NCBI RefSeq assembly: GCF_010119235.1
Contig: NZ_JAAATZ010000001.1
Coordinates: 960,501-1,024,500 of the forward strand
DNA length: 64,000 nucleotides
Reading direction: 5' to 3'
Source: Flavobacterium phycosphaerae
Lineage (GTDB): Bacteria; Bacteroidota; Bacteroidia; Flavobacteriales; Flavobacteriaceae
The notes under the pieces: generated by a model
The model's input: only the letters and a program-made list of their open reading frames with translations
What the model was told of the DNA's origin: nothing
The model's database searches: none
In this document: piece after piece, positions 9,428 through 17,678 of the stretch
Layout of the letters: each line of letters begins with the position of its first letter
Position numbering within the stretch: the stretch's first letter is position 1
Made by a program: the position numbers and the translations under genes

Positions 9428-9850
9428 ATGAAAAAAATAATTTCCCTCTTTGCGCTTTTTTTCATCTTTAATTCTTGTTCAACAGATAACGGAGAGAGTT
9501 TTTTGTTTGAATTAGTCCCAGTTACCAGTGTAGACATTCCTTCGGAATTTACTTTAGGGGATACATATCAGATTACGATGCATTATAACAGACCTACTTC
9601 ATGCCATGTTTTTAACGGTATTTATTATGACAAAAAAATAGACGCTGAAACTTCTAAAAACATACGAACGATAGCCATAGAAAATGCAGTAGCACAAAAT
9701 AACAATTGTCAAACGCTAACCAACAACGAGGTTGACTATTCCTTCAACTTTCAAGTAACCAGCAGTAATCCTTATATTTTTAAGTTTTGGCAGGGTAAAG
9801 ACGCCGATGGCAATAATATTTTTTTAGAGATTGAAGTGCCCGTAAATTAA
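9428..9850 (+). CDS. Lipoprotein of unknown function
   Basis: 140 residues. A signal peptide ends in the lipobox FNSC (Cys17), so the protein is predicted to be lipidated. The remainder looks like a single beta-sandwich domain, with two cysteines (in TSCHVF and NNCQTL) that could form a disulphide. I do not recognise the family. The next gene, an ECF sigma factor, begins 20 bp downstream, so this lipoprotein may be part of that signalling unit. Confidence 0.7.
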   Translation: MKKIISLFALFFIFNSCSTDNGESFLFELVPVTSVDIPSEFTLGDTYQITMHYNRPTSCHVFNGIYYDKKIDAETSKNIRTIAIENAVAQNNNCQTLTNNEVDYSFNFQVTSSNPYIFKFWQGKDADGNNIFLEIEVPVN

Positions 9851-9870
9851 CAACAAACAATTTTTGCAAA

Positions 9871-10422
9871 TTGGATTTAAAACAACTCATAAATGATTGC
9901 AAAAACAACAATAGGAAAGCACAAGAACAGTTATACCAATTATATTCTCCAAAACTGTTTGCTGTTTGCCTCAAGTATTCGCGCAATTATAGTGAGGCAC
10001 AAGACAATTTACAAGACGGATTTTTAATCATTTTTAATAAAATAGAACAGTTCTCTTTTAAAGGCTCGTTTGATGGTTGGTTAAAACGAATTATGATTAA
10101 TAATGTTTTACAACACTATAGAAATCAGACTTTTTTAAGCTTGGTAAATGAAGATGTGGAAGATGATTGTGAAATTGATCTTGATGACGAAAACATATCC
10201 TTAGATTACCTGCTAAAAATTATTCAGGAATTGCCCGACAGGTATCGACTGGTCTTTAATCTTTATGTTTTGGATGGGTTTACACATCAGGAAATTGCCG
10301 ATATGCTTTCCATCAACATAGGGACGTCAAAATCAAATTTGGCTCGGGCGCGAATGATTTTAAAAGATAAAATTGAACTACAACAAAACGAAATAAACAA
10401 AACTTTTCCTTCTGCAAAATGA
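9871..10422 (+). CDS. ECF-type RNA polymerase sigma factor
   Basis: 183 residues from a TTG start; no in-frame ATG lies nearby upstream. Region 2 (YSPKLFAVCLKYSRNYSEAQ, then GSFDGWLKRIMINNVLQHYR) and region 4 with its helix-turn-helix (LPDRYRLVFNLYVLDGFTHQ, then EIADMLSINIGTSKSNLARA) are both present, with no region 1 or 3, as in group-IV sigma factors. The stop codon overlaps the next gene by 4 bp, implying translational coupling to the probable anti-sigma protein. The stimulus and the target promoters are unknown. Confidence 0.92.
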   Translation: MDLKQLINDCKNNNRKAQEQLYQLYSPKLFAVCLKYSRNYSEAQDNLQDGFLIIFNKIEQFSFKGSFDGWLKRIMINNVLQHYRNQTFLSLVNEDVEDDCEIDLDDENISLDYLLKIIQELPDRYRLVFNLYVLDGFTHQEIADMLSINIGTSKSNLARARMILKDKIELQQNEINKTFPSAK

Positions 10423-11939
10423 GTGAAAGAAAAAACATAGACAGGCTGTTTCAGCAAAAATTCAACGATTTCGAAGCCCTTCCGGCGGAAGAAACTTGGT
10501 CGAATATTGAAGCAAGGCTTAATGAAAAGAAAAAAAGAAGAGTCATTCCTTTTTGGTGGAAACTTTCAGGAGTAGCCGCATTGTTCTTACTTGGTTTTTT
10601 TGTGGCAAAGTCGATTTATTCACCAAGTACTAAAATCGAAAACCGAATCGTTATTGGTGCCCAATCAAAACCTACAGACAAATCTGCATCGCCTATAACT
10701 TCCGGAAATAATTCAGCTAAAGAGCAAACCACTGTTCCTCCGGTTTCAACAGCTATAGTAAATACATCTCCGGCAATTGAAAACAACAACAGCAATGCTA
10801 ATGCTATTTCCGAAGAAAAAAACAACCGTAAAACCATTACCTCTTCTTCTCAAAAGGCTATTGCTGAAAGTCAATCCGCAGGACATCGTTCTTTAAAAAA
10901 GAATCGAAATTCTAAAACTCCAACACCTGAAATCGTTGTAGAAAAATCAACAAATCAGGTTGCTGTTAATAAAGAAAATACCAATAAATCTTTATCGGAA
11001 AACAAATTGGTTCAAACTGAAACAGTTCAAAATAACACCAACAATAATACTATAACTGACAATAAAATTATCAATCTTGATGATCTAAAAGGGGCTCCTA
11101 ATTCAAACTCAAAAATTGTAACAACTGAAAAGAAAGTTAACGACACGACCCAAATGGCCAGTGTTGCTACCAATGCGTTGGAAGAATTGCTTAATGAAAA
11201 AGAAAGCAAAGAAAAACAGCTACCCAAAGAAAACAGATGGCAAATCACCTCAAACGTTGCCCCTGTTTTCTTAGGTTCTGTTAGTAATGGATCGCCAATT
11301 GGCTCAGAGTTTGAAAACAATCCAAAAGAGTATAACACGAGTTTTAGCATGGGAGTTGGTATCAGTTATGCTGTCAATACCAAATTGTCTGTGCGAACCG
11401 GTATCAACAAAATGAGTGTTGATTACAACACTAATGGTATTGCTTTTTTTGTTGATATAGACAACCCAAGCGTCACGAATATTAGCCCCACCTTGAGCGG
11501 AAAAGCCATTCATGTGGAAGATGCCAGTGCTCCCAGTGAAAGCTTGTTGCCCTTTGAAAATAATTTTGTACAAAAAAACGAAGGGTATATGAATCAAAAA
11601 ATGGGGTATTACGAAGTGCCGGTAGAGCTGACATATGCCTTGATAAACAAGCGATTTGGCGTTAAAATAATTGGTGGCGTCAGTACCTTTTTCTTGAATG
11701 AAAATAAAATCTCTTTGGTTTCGGAAAACATGAGCACCGACTTAGGAAAAGCCAACAATCTTAATGACGTACACTTCAGTACCAACTTGGGATTAGGGAT
11801 AAAGTATGGCTTTTTGAAATCGTTTGAATTCAATGTAGAGCCAACGCTGAAATACCAATTGAATACTTTTAGCGAAAACGCCGGTAATTTCAAACCTTAC
11901 GTCTTTGGAATCTACAGCGGCATCAGCTATAAATTTTAA
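10419..11939 (+). CDS. Probable anti-sigma-like membrane protein with C-terminal beta-barrel domain
   Basis: 506 residues. Residues 1-43 are charged and cytoplasmic (ALPAEETWSNIEARL), like the N-terminal part of Bacteroidota anti-sigma proteins; residues 47-66 are one membrane helix; about 70-275 are low-complexity and rich in Asn, Ser, Thr and Lys; about 280-506 resemble a PorT-like outer-membrane barrel ending in an aromatic residue (SYKF). Coupling to the ECF sigma gene by a 4-bp overlap suggests it controls that sigma factor. Whether the barrel really sits in the outer membrane while the helix sits in the inner membrane is inference. Confidence 0.8.
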   Translation: MSERKNIDRLFQQKFNDFEALPAEETWSNIEARLNEKKKRRVIPFWWKLSGVAALFLLGFFVAKSIYSPSTKIENRIVIGAQSKPTDKSASPITSGNNSAKEQTTVPPVSTAIVNTSPAIENNNSNANAISEEKNNRKTITSSSQKAIAESQSAGHRSLKKNRNSKTPTPEIVVEKSTNQVAVNKENTNKSLSENKLVQTETVQNNTNNNTITDNKIINLDDLKGAPNSNSKIVTTEKKVNDTTQMASVATNALEELLNEKESKEKQLPKENRWQITSNVAPVFLGSVSNGSPIGSEFENNPKEYNTSFSMGVGISYAVNTKLSVRTGINKMSVDYNTNGIAFFVDIDNPSVTNISPTLSGKAIHVEDASAPSESLLPFENNFVQKNEGYMNQKMGYYEVPVELTYALINKRFGVKIIGGVSTFFLNENKISLVSENMSTDLGKANNLNDVHFSTNLGLGIKYGFLKSFEFNVEPTLKYQLNTFSENAGNFKPYVFGIYSGISYKF

Positions 11940-11993
11940 TTTATGATTGTTTAAAATTAGTTAAGTGGTGTTATTGCTTTAGAGTAATAACAG

Positions 11994-12026
11994 AAAAGAG
12001 TCCCGAAGTTTGGGACTCTTTTTTTA
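11994..12026. terminator. Bidirectional terminator between convergent genes
   Basis: AAAGAGTCCC and GGGACTCTTT form a 10-bp stem with a 7-nt loop and A/T tracts on both sides. It serves the anti-sigma gene (+), and its outer T-tract reaches the stop codon of the minus-strand plsC gene. Confidence 0.9.
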
Positions 12027-12764
12027 TGTGTTATACTTCAATAGTTGTTTCTCTATCACTTGCCGAACATCCTCTTTTACGGTTTTCTTGTATTCGGGTT
12101 TTTGATTTTTTGTGTCAAAAAAATGATGAATTTTTACACGCATTAAACCTGGACTTCCACTGAAAAAAGTATACGAAAACCTTTTTTTATTGTCGGCAAA
12201 AGTCATTGGCACAATGGGAATTTGATGTTCAACCGCCAAGCGAAAAGCACCGTCCTTAAATTCATCTAATAAAACTGATTCATCATCCGGGACACCACCT
12301 TCGGGAAAAATACAAATACTCAGTCCCTGATTTAATCGTTTTTGGGCTCTTTCAAAAACAGCCATTCGACTTTTGGAACTTTTTCGGTCTACCAAAATAC
12401 AGGTTCTTTTATAAAAAAATCCAAACAACGGAATCTTAGCCAATTCTTTTTTTCCGACAAAAACAAAGGGATTTTTAACCACCGAAAGCATCAGCATAAT
12501 ATCAGTCATCGAAGTGTGATTGGCCACAAACATATAACTTTTGCCTTCTATTATTTCTTCTTCGGTTTCTAGTGCAACTCGAAACCCCATTCCAAACAAA
12601 ATGATTTTGGCCCAAATGCGAGCCATTACAAAAAAGTAAGGGTACCATTTTTCGGAAAGAATAGAAATAAACAGAAACGGGAACATTACGATTATCGGAA
12701 TCGCCATTAAAATGTAGAACCAAATGCGATAAAGTGTCCAAAAAACAATTTTCAGTGCTCTCAT
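12024..12764 (-). CDS. Second 1-acyl-glycerol-3-phosphate acyltransferase family protein
   Basis: 246 residues. Hydrophobic N-terminal segments (about 8-36), then the HX4D motif NHTSMTD (His83, Asp88) and the block FPEGGVPD, in which the usual PEGTRS is PEGGVP. This variant is common among PlsC-family acyltransferases, so the acceptor may differ from lysophosphatidate (for example an ornithine or glycine lipid). It is divergent from trpS; its ATG lies only about 6 bp from a -7 promoter motif, so its message may be leaderless. Confidence 0.88.
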   Translation of the reverse strand: MRALKIVFWTLYRIWFYILMAIPIIVMFPFLFISILSEKWYPYFFVMARIWAKIILFGMGFRVALETEEEIIEGKSYMFVANHTSMTDIMLMLSVVKNPFVFVGKKELAKIPLFGFFYKRTCILVDRKSSKSRMAVFERAQKRLNQGLSICIFPEGGVPDDESVLLDEFKDGAFRLAVEHQIPIVPMTFADNKKRFSYTFFSGSPGLMRVKIHHFFDTKNQKPEYKKTVKEDVRQVIEKQLLKYNT

Positions 12765-12769
12765 GTTGT

Positions 12770-12777
12770 CAAATGTA
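12770..12777 (-). promoter_or_regulatory. -7 promoter element for the second plsC-like gene
   Basis: Minus-strand TACATTTG fits TAnnTTTG. It ends 5 bp upstream of the ATG, so transcription should begin at or next to the start codon. Confidence 0.55.
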
Positions 12778-12809
12778 ATGAAAGGTATGCAATTTTTAAT
12801 ACAAAGGTT

Positions 12810-12817
12810 TAACTTTG
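12810..12817 (+). promoter_or_regulatory. -7 promoter element for trpS
   Basis: TAACTTTG fits TAnnTTTG and lies 20 bp before the ATG at 12838. It also supports that start over the upstream in-frame ATGs, which would lie outside the transcript. Confidence 0.6.
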
Positions 12818-12837
12818 CGATTAGAAAAAATTTGAAA

Positions 12838-13815
12838 ATGTCAAAAATATTAACCGGAATTCAGAGTACGGGCACACCTCATTTAGGAAATCTATTGGGT
12901 GCGATTTTGCCTGCTATTGAACTGTCAAAAAATCCAGCTAACGAATCGTTTCTTTTTATCGCCGATTTGCATTCGATAACCCAAATTAAAAACGGAGATG
13001 AGCTTCGTCAAAACACTTATAGCACTGCTTCGGTATGGCTGGCTTGTGGTTTGGATGTCAATAACGTTATTTTTTACCGCCAAAGCGATGTACCGCAAAC
13101 AGCTGAATTGTCTTGGTATTTAAGTTGCTTTTTCCCGTTTCAACGCTTGACCTTGGCGCATTCTTTCAAAGACAAAGCGGATCGTTTAGAAGACGTAAAT
13201 GCCGGTTTGTTTTCTTATCCAATGCTGATGGCGGCTGATATATTGCTGTATGATGCGCAATTTGTTCCGGTGGGAAAAGACCAAATGCAACACATCGAAA
13301 TCACACGTGATGTAGCTTCCCGATTTAATCATCAAATGGGAGAAACCTTTGTTATTCCCGAAGGAAAAGTACAAGAAGAAACCATGTATGTTCCGGGAAC
13401 TGATGGTTTAAAAATGAGTAAATCCCGCGGCAATATCATTAATATTTTCCTCGAAGATAAAGCGTTGCGCAAGCAAATCATGAGCATAGAAACCGACAGC
13501 ACACCCCTTGAAGAGCCTAAAAACCCAGAAACATGTAAAGTATTTGGTTTGTTCAAATTAATTGCCAATGAAGCACAAATTGCCGAAATGCGCGTTAAAT
13601 ATGCTAATGCCAACCGTGATTTTGGTTATGGTCATGCCAAACAAGCCTTATTTGAATTGATCACTGAAAAGTTCAAAACAGAAAGAGAGAAATACAATTA
13701 CTACATGAATAACCAAGCCGAAGTAGATGCTTTACTCAAACAAGGCGCTGTGAAAGCCGGAAATATTGCCAACACGGTCTTAAAAAAAGTTAGAGAAAAA
13801 TTGGGGTTTGAATAA
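12838..13815 (+). CDS. trpS: Tryptophanyl-tRNA synthetase
   Basis: 325 residues from MSKILTGIQSTGTPHLGNLL. It charges tRNA-Trp with tryptophan. The class-I signatures are the HIGH-like TPHLGN near residue 14 and the KMSKS loop in LKMSKSRGNI. The frame is open further upstream to 12763, but the conserved N-terminus and the promoter at 12810-12817 place the start at 12838. Length is normal for bacterial TrpS. It is a single gene, divergent from the plsC-like gene. Confidence 0.96.
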   Translation: MSKILTGIQSTGTPHLGNLLGAILPAIELSKNPANESFLFIADLHSITQIKNGDELRQNTYSTASVWLACGLDVNNVIFYRQSDVPQTAELSWYLSCFFPFQRLTLAHSFKDKADRLEDVNAGLFSYPMLMAADILLYDAQFVPVGKDQMQHIEITRDVASRFNHQMGETFVIPEGKVQEETMYVPGTDGLKMSKSRGNIINIFLEDKALRKQIMSIETDSTPLEEPKNPETCKVFGLFKLIANEAQIAEMRVKYANANRDFGYGHAKQALFELITEKFKTEREKYNYYMNNQAEVDALLKQGAVKAGNIANTVLKKVREKLGFE

Positions 13816-13821
13816 AATTTA

Positions 13822-13829
13822 TACATTTG
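13822..13829 (+). promoter_or_regulatory. -7 promoter element for the small exported protein
   Basis: TACATTTG fits TAnnTTTG and lies 18 bp before the ATG at 13847, supporting that start. A TTG 18 bp upstream of the element may act as -33. Confidence 0.55.
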
Positions 13830-13846
13830 ATAAAAATCTGTTTCTT

Positions 13847-14260
13847 ATGAAAAATTCTATTTTATTGGTTATACTGTCTTTTTTCACTTTTGGCACTTTT
13901 GCCCAAGGCCTAAAATACACCGAAGAAAAGAGTCCGGAAATAAGCAAAGTGTTGGCCAAAGTGCATGCTATCAATTCGTTTGGTTTTAAAAATCATTTGG
14001 TAAAAACCTATGTAGTCAACAATGATTTGGGCTATACGAAAGACGATTCACCCGAAGGAGCCAAACAGTTTTTGTATATTTCTGATAGCGAATTGGGCAA
14101 AGAAATAACAACCAAATTGTATAAAACGGACAGTTTAGTAAATCTGGAAGTACTAGAAGTAGTTGAAGCTCCCGAAGGTTATGAAATAAAAATTGCCTAT
14201 GGCTTAAACGAAGACCGAACCGAAGAAACCTTCCTGTTGAAAATTGCAAAAAAACAATAA
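13847..14260 (+). CDS. Small exported protein of unknown function
   Basis: 137 residues. A clear signal peptide (MKNSILLVILSFFTFGTFAQ) is followed by a compact, Lys/Glu-rich domain of about 115 residues without cysteines or membrane segments. I recognise no family. The reading frame extends 13 codons upstream, but those codons lack signal-peptide character and precede the promoter motif. It has its own promoter and a strong terminator, so it is a single-gene unit. Confidence 0.7.
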   Translation: MKNSILLVILSFFTFGTFAQGLKYTEEKSPEISKVLAKVHAINSFGFKNHLVKTYVVNNDLGYTKDDSPEGAKQFLYISDSELGKEITTKLYKTDSLVNLEVLEVVEAPEGYEIKIAYGLNEDRTEETFLLKIAKKQ

Positions 14261-14284
14261 TCTCAACTTTTTTGAGAGACTCAC

Positions 14285-14318
14285 AAAGGCAAAAGACGCA
14301 TTCGTTTTTTGCCTTTTC
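14285..14318. terminator. Bidirectional terminator
   Basis: AAAGGCAAAA and TTTTTGCCTTT form a 10-bp stem around a 10-nt loop, with a second short hairpin (TCTCAA...TTGAGA) just before it at 14261-14278. It lies between convergent genes. Confidence 0.75.
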
Positions 14319-14322
14319 TATT

Positions 14323-15420
14323 TTAGTTAATTCGAAGTATACCGTTTTTTAAAGAGACGGAAGCATCATCTCTGAGGCTGTAATCGGTTTCCAAAATTTC
14401 TTTGGTTTCCGGGAGTAATTCACTGAAACGGTATTCAATCACCGAATGGTTTCTGATAAAAAGATGTTGGCTGTTGGTTTGAAAAGTAGCCAGCTTTTTT
14501 CCTAAGTAAAAATTAAAAACACCATTGGCATCCGAGTCATTTTTGGTTACTTCTACCGTTTTTCCCGATTGGATGTAGTAAGCTGCTTTGGGTAGTTTTA
14601 TGGTATCATACAGCGTTGCATTTTCTAATAAAATCATATCAAAATTGGTGTTGTTCCTAACTTTAATAAAATTACTGCTTTCCCCTTCCACTGAGCTTTG
14701 ATAAAACGTTTCGAATGGATTTTCTCCGGTTTTAATATTATCAATCTTAGTCAGCTGTTTGATTTCGGCTTTATTATAATCCGCTAAAAAAACAAAAAAA
14801 CTATCGATTCGAAATTTCATTTGTGTGTAGTAACGGTCAATTTTACGAGGCTCTGATTTATATTCTTCTGTTGGAATATCGTAATTGTAATCGGCTTCAT
14901 TATTTTGAAACGGTTTCATCGTATTAAAGAAAATGACGGCTCTGATAGCCACAAAAGCCAGCACTACAGTAAAAATCAAATAATTCCGGTTTCTTTTAGA
15001 TAAAAAAGGTGTTGGTTGTATCTCTAAAGAAAACTTGTTTCTATTAATTAATTCGGCTAATTCAGCATCGTCAGCTTTAAAATTGTTAACCGCAATGAAG
15101 GCTTTTCCGGCCAGTTCAGAACTTGAATCCTGAGTATACATCTTAACGATAAGATTCAAAACGCTTTTTAGTTTTTCTTCGATTTCTTCGTTTTTGATAT
15201 GATTTAAAAACTTATAAAAAGTACCTTCTTTAACATATAAAATTTTGGAGAAATCACTATACGGCGGAGATAAGGCCACTCGGGCACTTTCCAATTTATT
15301 TAATCCTTCCTGAGTCAATTCTGAAAGTAGCGCTTCCGAGAGAAAGGGTTCTGCTTCAATAAGTTTAGTAATGTCATCAAACTTATTGGCTGCTATATTT
15401 TGATAAAAATCATCACTCAT
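14323..15420 (-). CDS. Single-pass membrane protein of unknown function
   Basis: 365 residues. An alpha-helical, acidic N-terminal part (1-145) without signal peptide is followed by one membrane helix at about 147-167 (YLIFTVVLAFVAIRAVIFF) and a C-terminal part of about 190 residues with beta-strand-like pattern that should face the periplasm. No catalytic motif or known domain is recognised. It lies downstream of dprA but has its own promoter motif at 15441-15448, so it is probably expressed separately. Confidence 0.7.
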   Translation of the reverse strand: MSDDFYQNIAANKFDDITKLIEAEPFLSEALLSELTQEGLNKLESARVALSPPYSDFSKILYVKEGTFYKFLNHIKNEEIEEKLKSVLNLIVKMYTQDSSSELAGKAFIAVNNFKADDAELAELINRNKFSLEIQPTPFLSKRNRNYLIFTVVLAFVAIRAVIFFNTMKPFQNNEADYNYDIPTEEYKSEPRKIDRYYTQMKFRIDSFFVFLADYNKAEIKQLTKIDNIKTGENPFETFYQSSVEGESSNFIKVRNNTNFDMILLENATLYDTIKLPKAAYYIQSGKTVEVTKNDSDANGVFNFYLGKKLATFQTNSQHLFIRNHSVIEYRFSELLPETKEILETDYSLRDDASVSLKNGILRIN

Positions 15421-15440
15421 GCTTCAAAGTAGTATAAAAA

Positions 15441-15448
15441 CAAATGTA
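15441..15448 (-). promoter_or_regulatory. -7 promoter element for the 365-residue membrane protein
   Basis: Minus-strand TACATTTG fits TAnnTTTG and lies 20 bp upstream of the ATG. Confidence 0.55.
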
Positions 15449-15468
15449 AAATATAAATCCATTTAAAG

Positions 15469-16572
15469 TTAAACGGCCTCAAATAATTTTCCCGGTAAAG
15501 GTCGCACCAAGCCCTTAAGCTCCATATTCAATAGGATGGAAGACATTTTAAAAATCGGAAAATCACAGTCCAGCGCCATGACATCAAGCAATTGTTTGCC
15601 ACTTTTTTGAAGATAATCGTATATTTTTTGTTCATCATAATCTAACGAAACAAACAATTGTTTTTGAACCGATTTGGTTGTCACTTCTTTCAATTCCCAG
15701 TTCAAACCATAAATTAAATCCGCCGCTGAAGTCAGTAAATTGGCGCGTTGCGTTTTAATTAAATCATTACAGCCTTGACTGTATTTATCCGATATTCTGC
15801 CCGGTACGGCGAACACGTCTCTGTTGTAATCATTGGCCACATTGGCGGTAATTAAAGAACCTCCTTTTTCAGCGCTTTCTATTACTACAGTGGCTTCGCT
15901 CATGCCGGCAACAATGCGGTTACGACGCACAAAATTTTCCTTATCAGGATTGGCATTACTCCAAAATTCAGTTAAAAAACCCCCATTTCGCTCCATTTTA
16001 GCCACATATCTTTTATGAGGTTTGGGGTAAATTTGGGTTAAGCCATGTGCCAAAACGCCGATGGTTTGCAAATTGTTTTCCATAGCTGCTTGGTGTGCTA
16101 CGATGTCAACCCCATAAGCAAATCCGCTGACGATAATCGGATTGAAAACAGCCAAATCTTCAATTAATTTTTTACAAAATTCGGTACCGTAAGTCGTGAT
16201 TTGTCTTGTTCCTACGATGCTTATCATTTTGCGATTGTCAAAATTCATAGCACCCGAAGCAAACAACAACACCGGACCATCCACACAATGTTTTAACCTA
16301 TCGGGATAATTCTCATTTTGATAATACTGCACGGTGATGTTTTCCTTTTCCAGAAAACGTAATTCCGCTTCGGCTTTTTCAAAAATGGTTTTGCTTTTTA
16401 AATTTCTCAGCAATACTTCCCCAACACCATCTATTCCTTTTAGTTGCTGTGCTTTTGATTTAAATACATTTTCAGCTGAACCGCAATGGTTTATGAGCTT
16501 TTTGGCCACAATATCGCCAACGCCTTCTACTCGCAACAGCGCTAAAATGTGAAAAAGTTCAGTATTATTCAT
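15469..16572 (-). CDS. dprA: DNA-processing protein DprA
   Basis: 367 residues. DprA binds incoming single-stranded DNA during natural transformation and loads RecA. The helix-hairpin-helix-like N-terminus (about 1-60, including VEGVGDIVAKKLI) is followed by the Rossmann-type core with SIVGTRQITTYG, SGFAYGVDIVAH, RRNRIVAGMSEATVVIESA and GGSLITANVA, and a C-terminal winged-helix-like part. Length is normal. Presence of DprA is compatible with competence but does not prove it; no other competence gene is in the window. Confidence 0.95.
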   Translation of the reverse strand: MNNTELFHILALLRVEGVGDIVAKKLINHCGSAENVFKSKAQQLKGIDGVGEVLLRNLKSKTIFEKAEAELRFLEKENITVQYYQNENYPDRLKHCVDGPVLLFASGAMNFDNRKMISIVGTRQITTYGTEFCKKLIEDLAVFNPIIVSGFAYGVDIVAHQAAMENNLQTIGVLAHGLTQIYPKPHKRYVAKMERNGGFLTEFWSNANPDKENFVRRNRIVAGMSEATVVIESAEKGGSLITANVANDYNRDVFAVPGRISDKYSQGCNDLIKTQRANLLTSAADLIYGLNWELKEVTTKSVQKQLFVSLDYDEQKIYDYLQKSGKQLLDVMALDCDFPIFKMSSILLNMELKGLVRPLPGKLFEAV

Positions 16573-16587
16573 ATCACTAAAGTACTA

Positions 16588-16595
16588 CAAAAATA
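16588..16595 (-). promoter_or_regulatory. -7 promoter element for dprA
   Basis: Minus-strand TATTTTTG fits TAnnTTTG and lies 15 bp upstream of the dprA ATG. Confidence 0.5.
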
Positions 16596-16638
16596 TTTAT
16601 CTTTCTTCAGGATTGTTAATAAAAATTGTGAATAATTT

Positions 16639-16668
16639 TTTGATACTACTATTGTTTCTCTAAATTTG
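16639..16668 (+). promoter_or_regulatory. -33/-7 promoter of the HU/SPOR gene
   Basis: TTTG (16639-16642), an 18-bp spacer and TAAATTTG (16661-16668) match the Bacteroidota TTTG/TAnnTTTG promoter. The ATG at 16674 lies 5 bp after the -7 element, which predicts a leaderless or nearly leaderless message. Confidence 0.65.
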
Positions 16669-16673
16669 TTAAC

Positions 16674-17618
16674 ATGAAGATTGAACCATACATTTCCCAA
16701 TTATTATATCGTTATCAATGTGTTACCGTTCCCGGATTTGGTGCTTTTTTGACCGAATTCCAGTCGGCACAGTTGGATGAAAATGCCCATTCATTTTATC
16801 CTCCAAAAAAATTGATTTCTTTCAATCCCTTCATTAAAAACAACGACGGATTATTGGCCAATCATTTAGCGCAAGCCGAAAAAATAGCCTATGAAGTGGC
16901 TGTAAATGCCATTCAGAATGAAGTGTCAAGTTGGAAAACTAAAATTCAGGAATTTGGACATTTCTCTGTCAAAAACATTGGGGAGTTTACCTTGAATGCT
17001 GAAAAAAACATAGTGTTCGTTCCGGCTGACCAAATTAATTATTTGAAAGAATCTTTTGGGTTGAGTTCATTTGTATCGCCTTCAGTAAAACGTGAGGCAT
17101 ATAAAGAAGCGGTAGAAACTTTGGAAGAAAAAGCCCCTATCGCTTTCACTCCGGAAAAGAGAAGAAGTTATAAAGCACTGAAATATGCGGCTATTATTAC
17201 CGTTTCCTTAGGATTGACAGGTGCTTTAGGATATAAATTATATGACAATTATCTAACACAAATTGAGCAACAAACCCTTGTTGTGCAGTCCAATGTTCAG
17301 AAAAAAATAAATCAAAAAATACAGGAAGCCACTTTCTTTATCGAAAATCCACTGCCGGCAGTTACGCTAACTGTTCCTAGTGAAAAAATGCCGTATCATG
17401 TAGTGGCCGGCGCTTTCCGATTAGAGTCAAATGCCGCTAATGCCTATGAATCATTATTGAAATTAGGTTTTAAAGCCAAGCGATTACCGGTAAACAAACA
17501 CGGCTTATTCCCGGTGCTTTACGGAAGTTATTCTTCCTATGCTGAAGCTCGTGAAGCCATGAAAAGCATTCAACGATTAGACAATAAAGATGCCTGGTTG
17601 CTGATTGAAGAATTATAA
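16674..17618 (+). CDS. HU-CCDC81 and SPOR domain protein
   Basis: 314 residues. Residues 1-135 match the tandem HU-like (CCDC81-type) domains known from Bacteroidota (YQCVTVPGFGAFLTEF; KKLISFNPFIKNNDG). A membrane helix lies at about 170-188, and residues 240-314 form a SPOR domain (YHVVAGAFRLESNA...), a fold that binds denuded septal peptidoglycan. The layout implies a cytoplasmic HU-type part and a periplasmic cell-wall-binding part, so a link between nucleoid or cytoplasmic ligand and division septum is plausible. Whether the HU part binds DNA is not shown here. Confidence 0.9.
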   Translation: MKIEPYISQLLYRYQCVTVPGFGAFLTEFQSAQLDENAHSFYPPKKLISFNPFIKNNDGLLANHLAQAEKIAYEVAVNAIQNEVSSWKTKIQEFGHFSVKNIGEFTLNAEKNIVFVPADQINYLKESFGLSSFVSPSVKREAYKEAVETLEEKAPIAFTPEKRRSYKALKYAAIITVSLGLTGALGYKLYDNYLTQIEQQTLVVQSNVQKKINQKIQEATFFIENPLPAVTLTVPSEKMPYHVVAGAFRLESNAANAYESLLKLGFKAKRLPVNKHGLFPVLYGSYSSYAEAREAMKSIQRLDNKDAWLLIEEL

Positions 17619-17621
17619 AAT

Positions 17622-17645
17622 TATCCTGAGAAATCAGGATTTTTT
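17622..17645 (+). terminator. Terminator of the HU/SPOR gene
   Basis: ATCCTGA and TCAGGAT form a 7-bp stem with a GAAA tetraloop followed by a T-run. It lies just upstream of the promoter of the next gene. Confidence 0.85.
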
Positions 17646-17657
17646 GTTTTCAGTAAT

Positions 17658-17665
17658 TACCTTTG
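17658..17665 (+). promoter_or_regulatory. -7 promoter element for the thioesterase gene
   Basis: TACCTTTG fits TAnnTTTG and lies 13 bp before the ATG at 17679, predicting a leader below 10 nt. Confidence 0.55.
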
Positions 17666-17678
17666 CAAAAAACTTCAC

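Noticed and set aside
12763..12837. Upstream in-frame start for trpS
   Set aside because: The conserved N-terminus begins at 12838 and the promoter element lies at 12810-12817.
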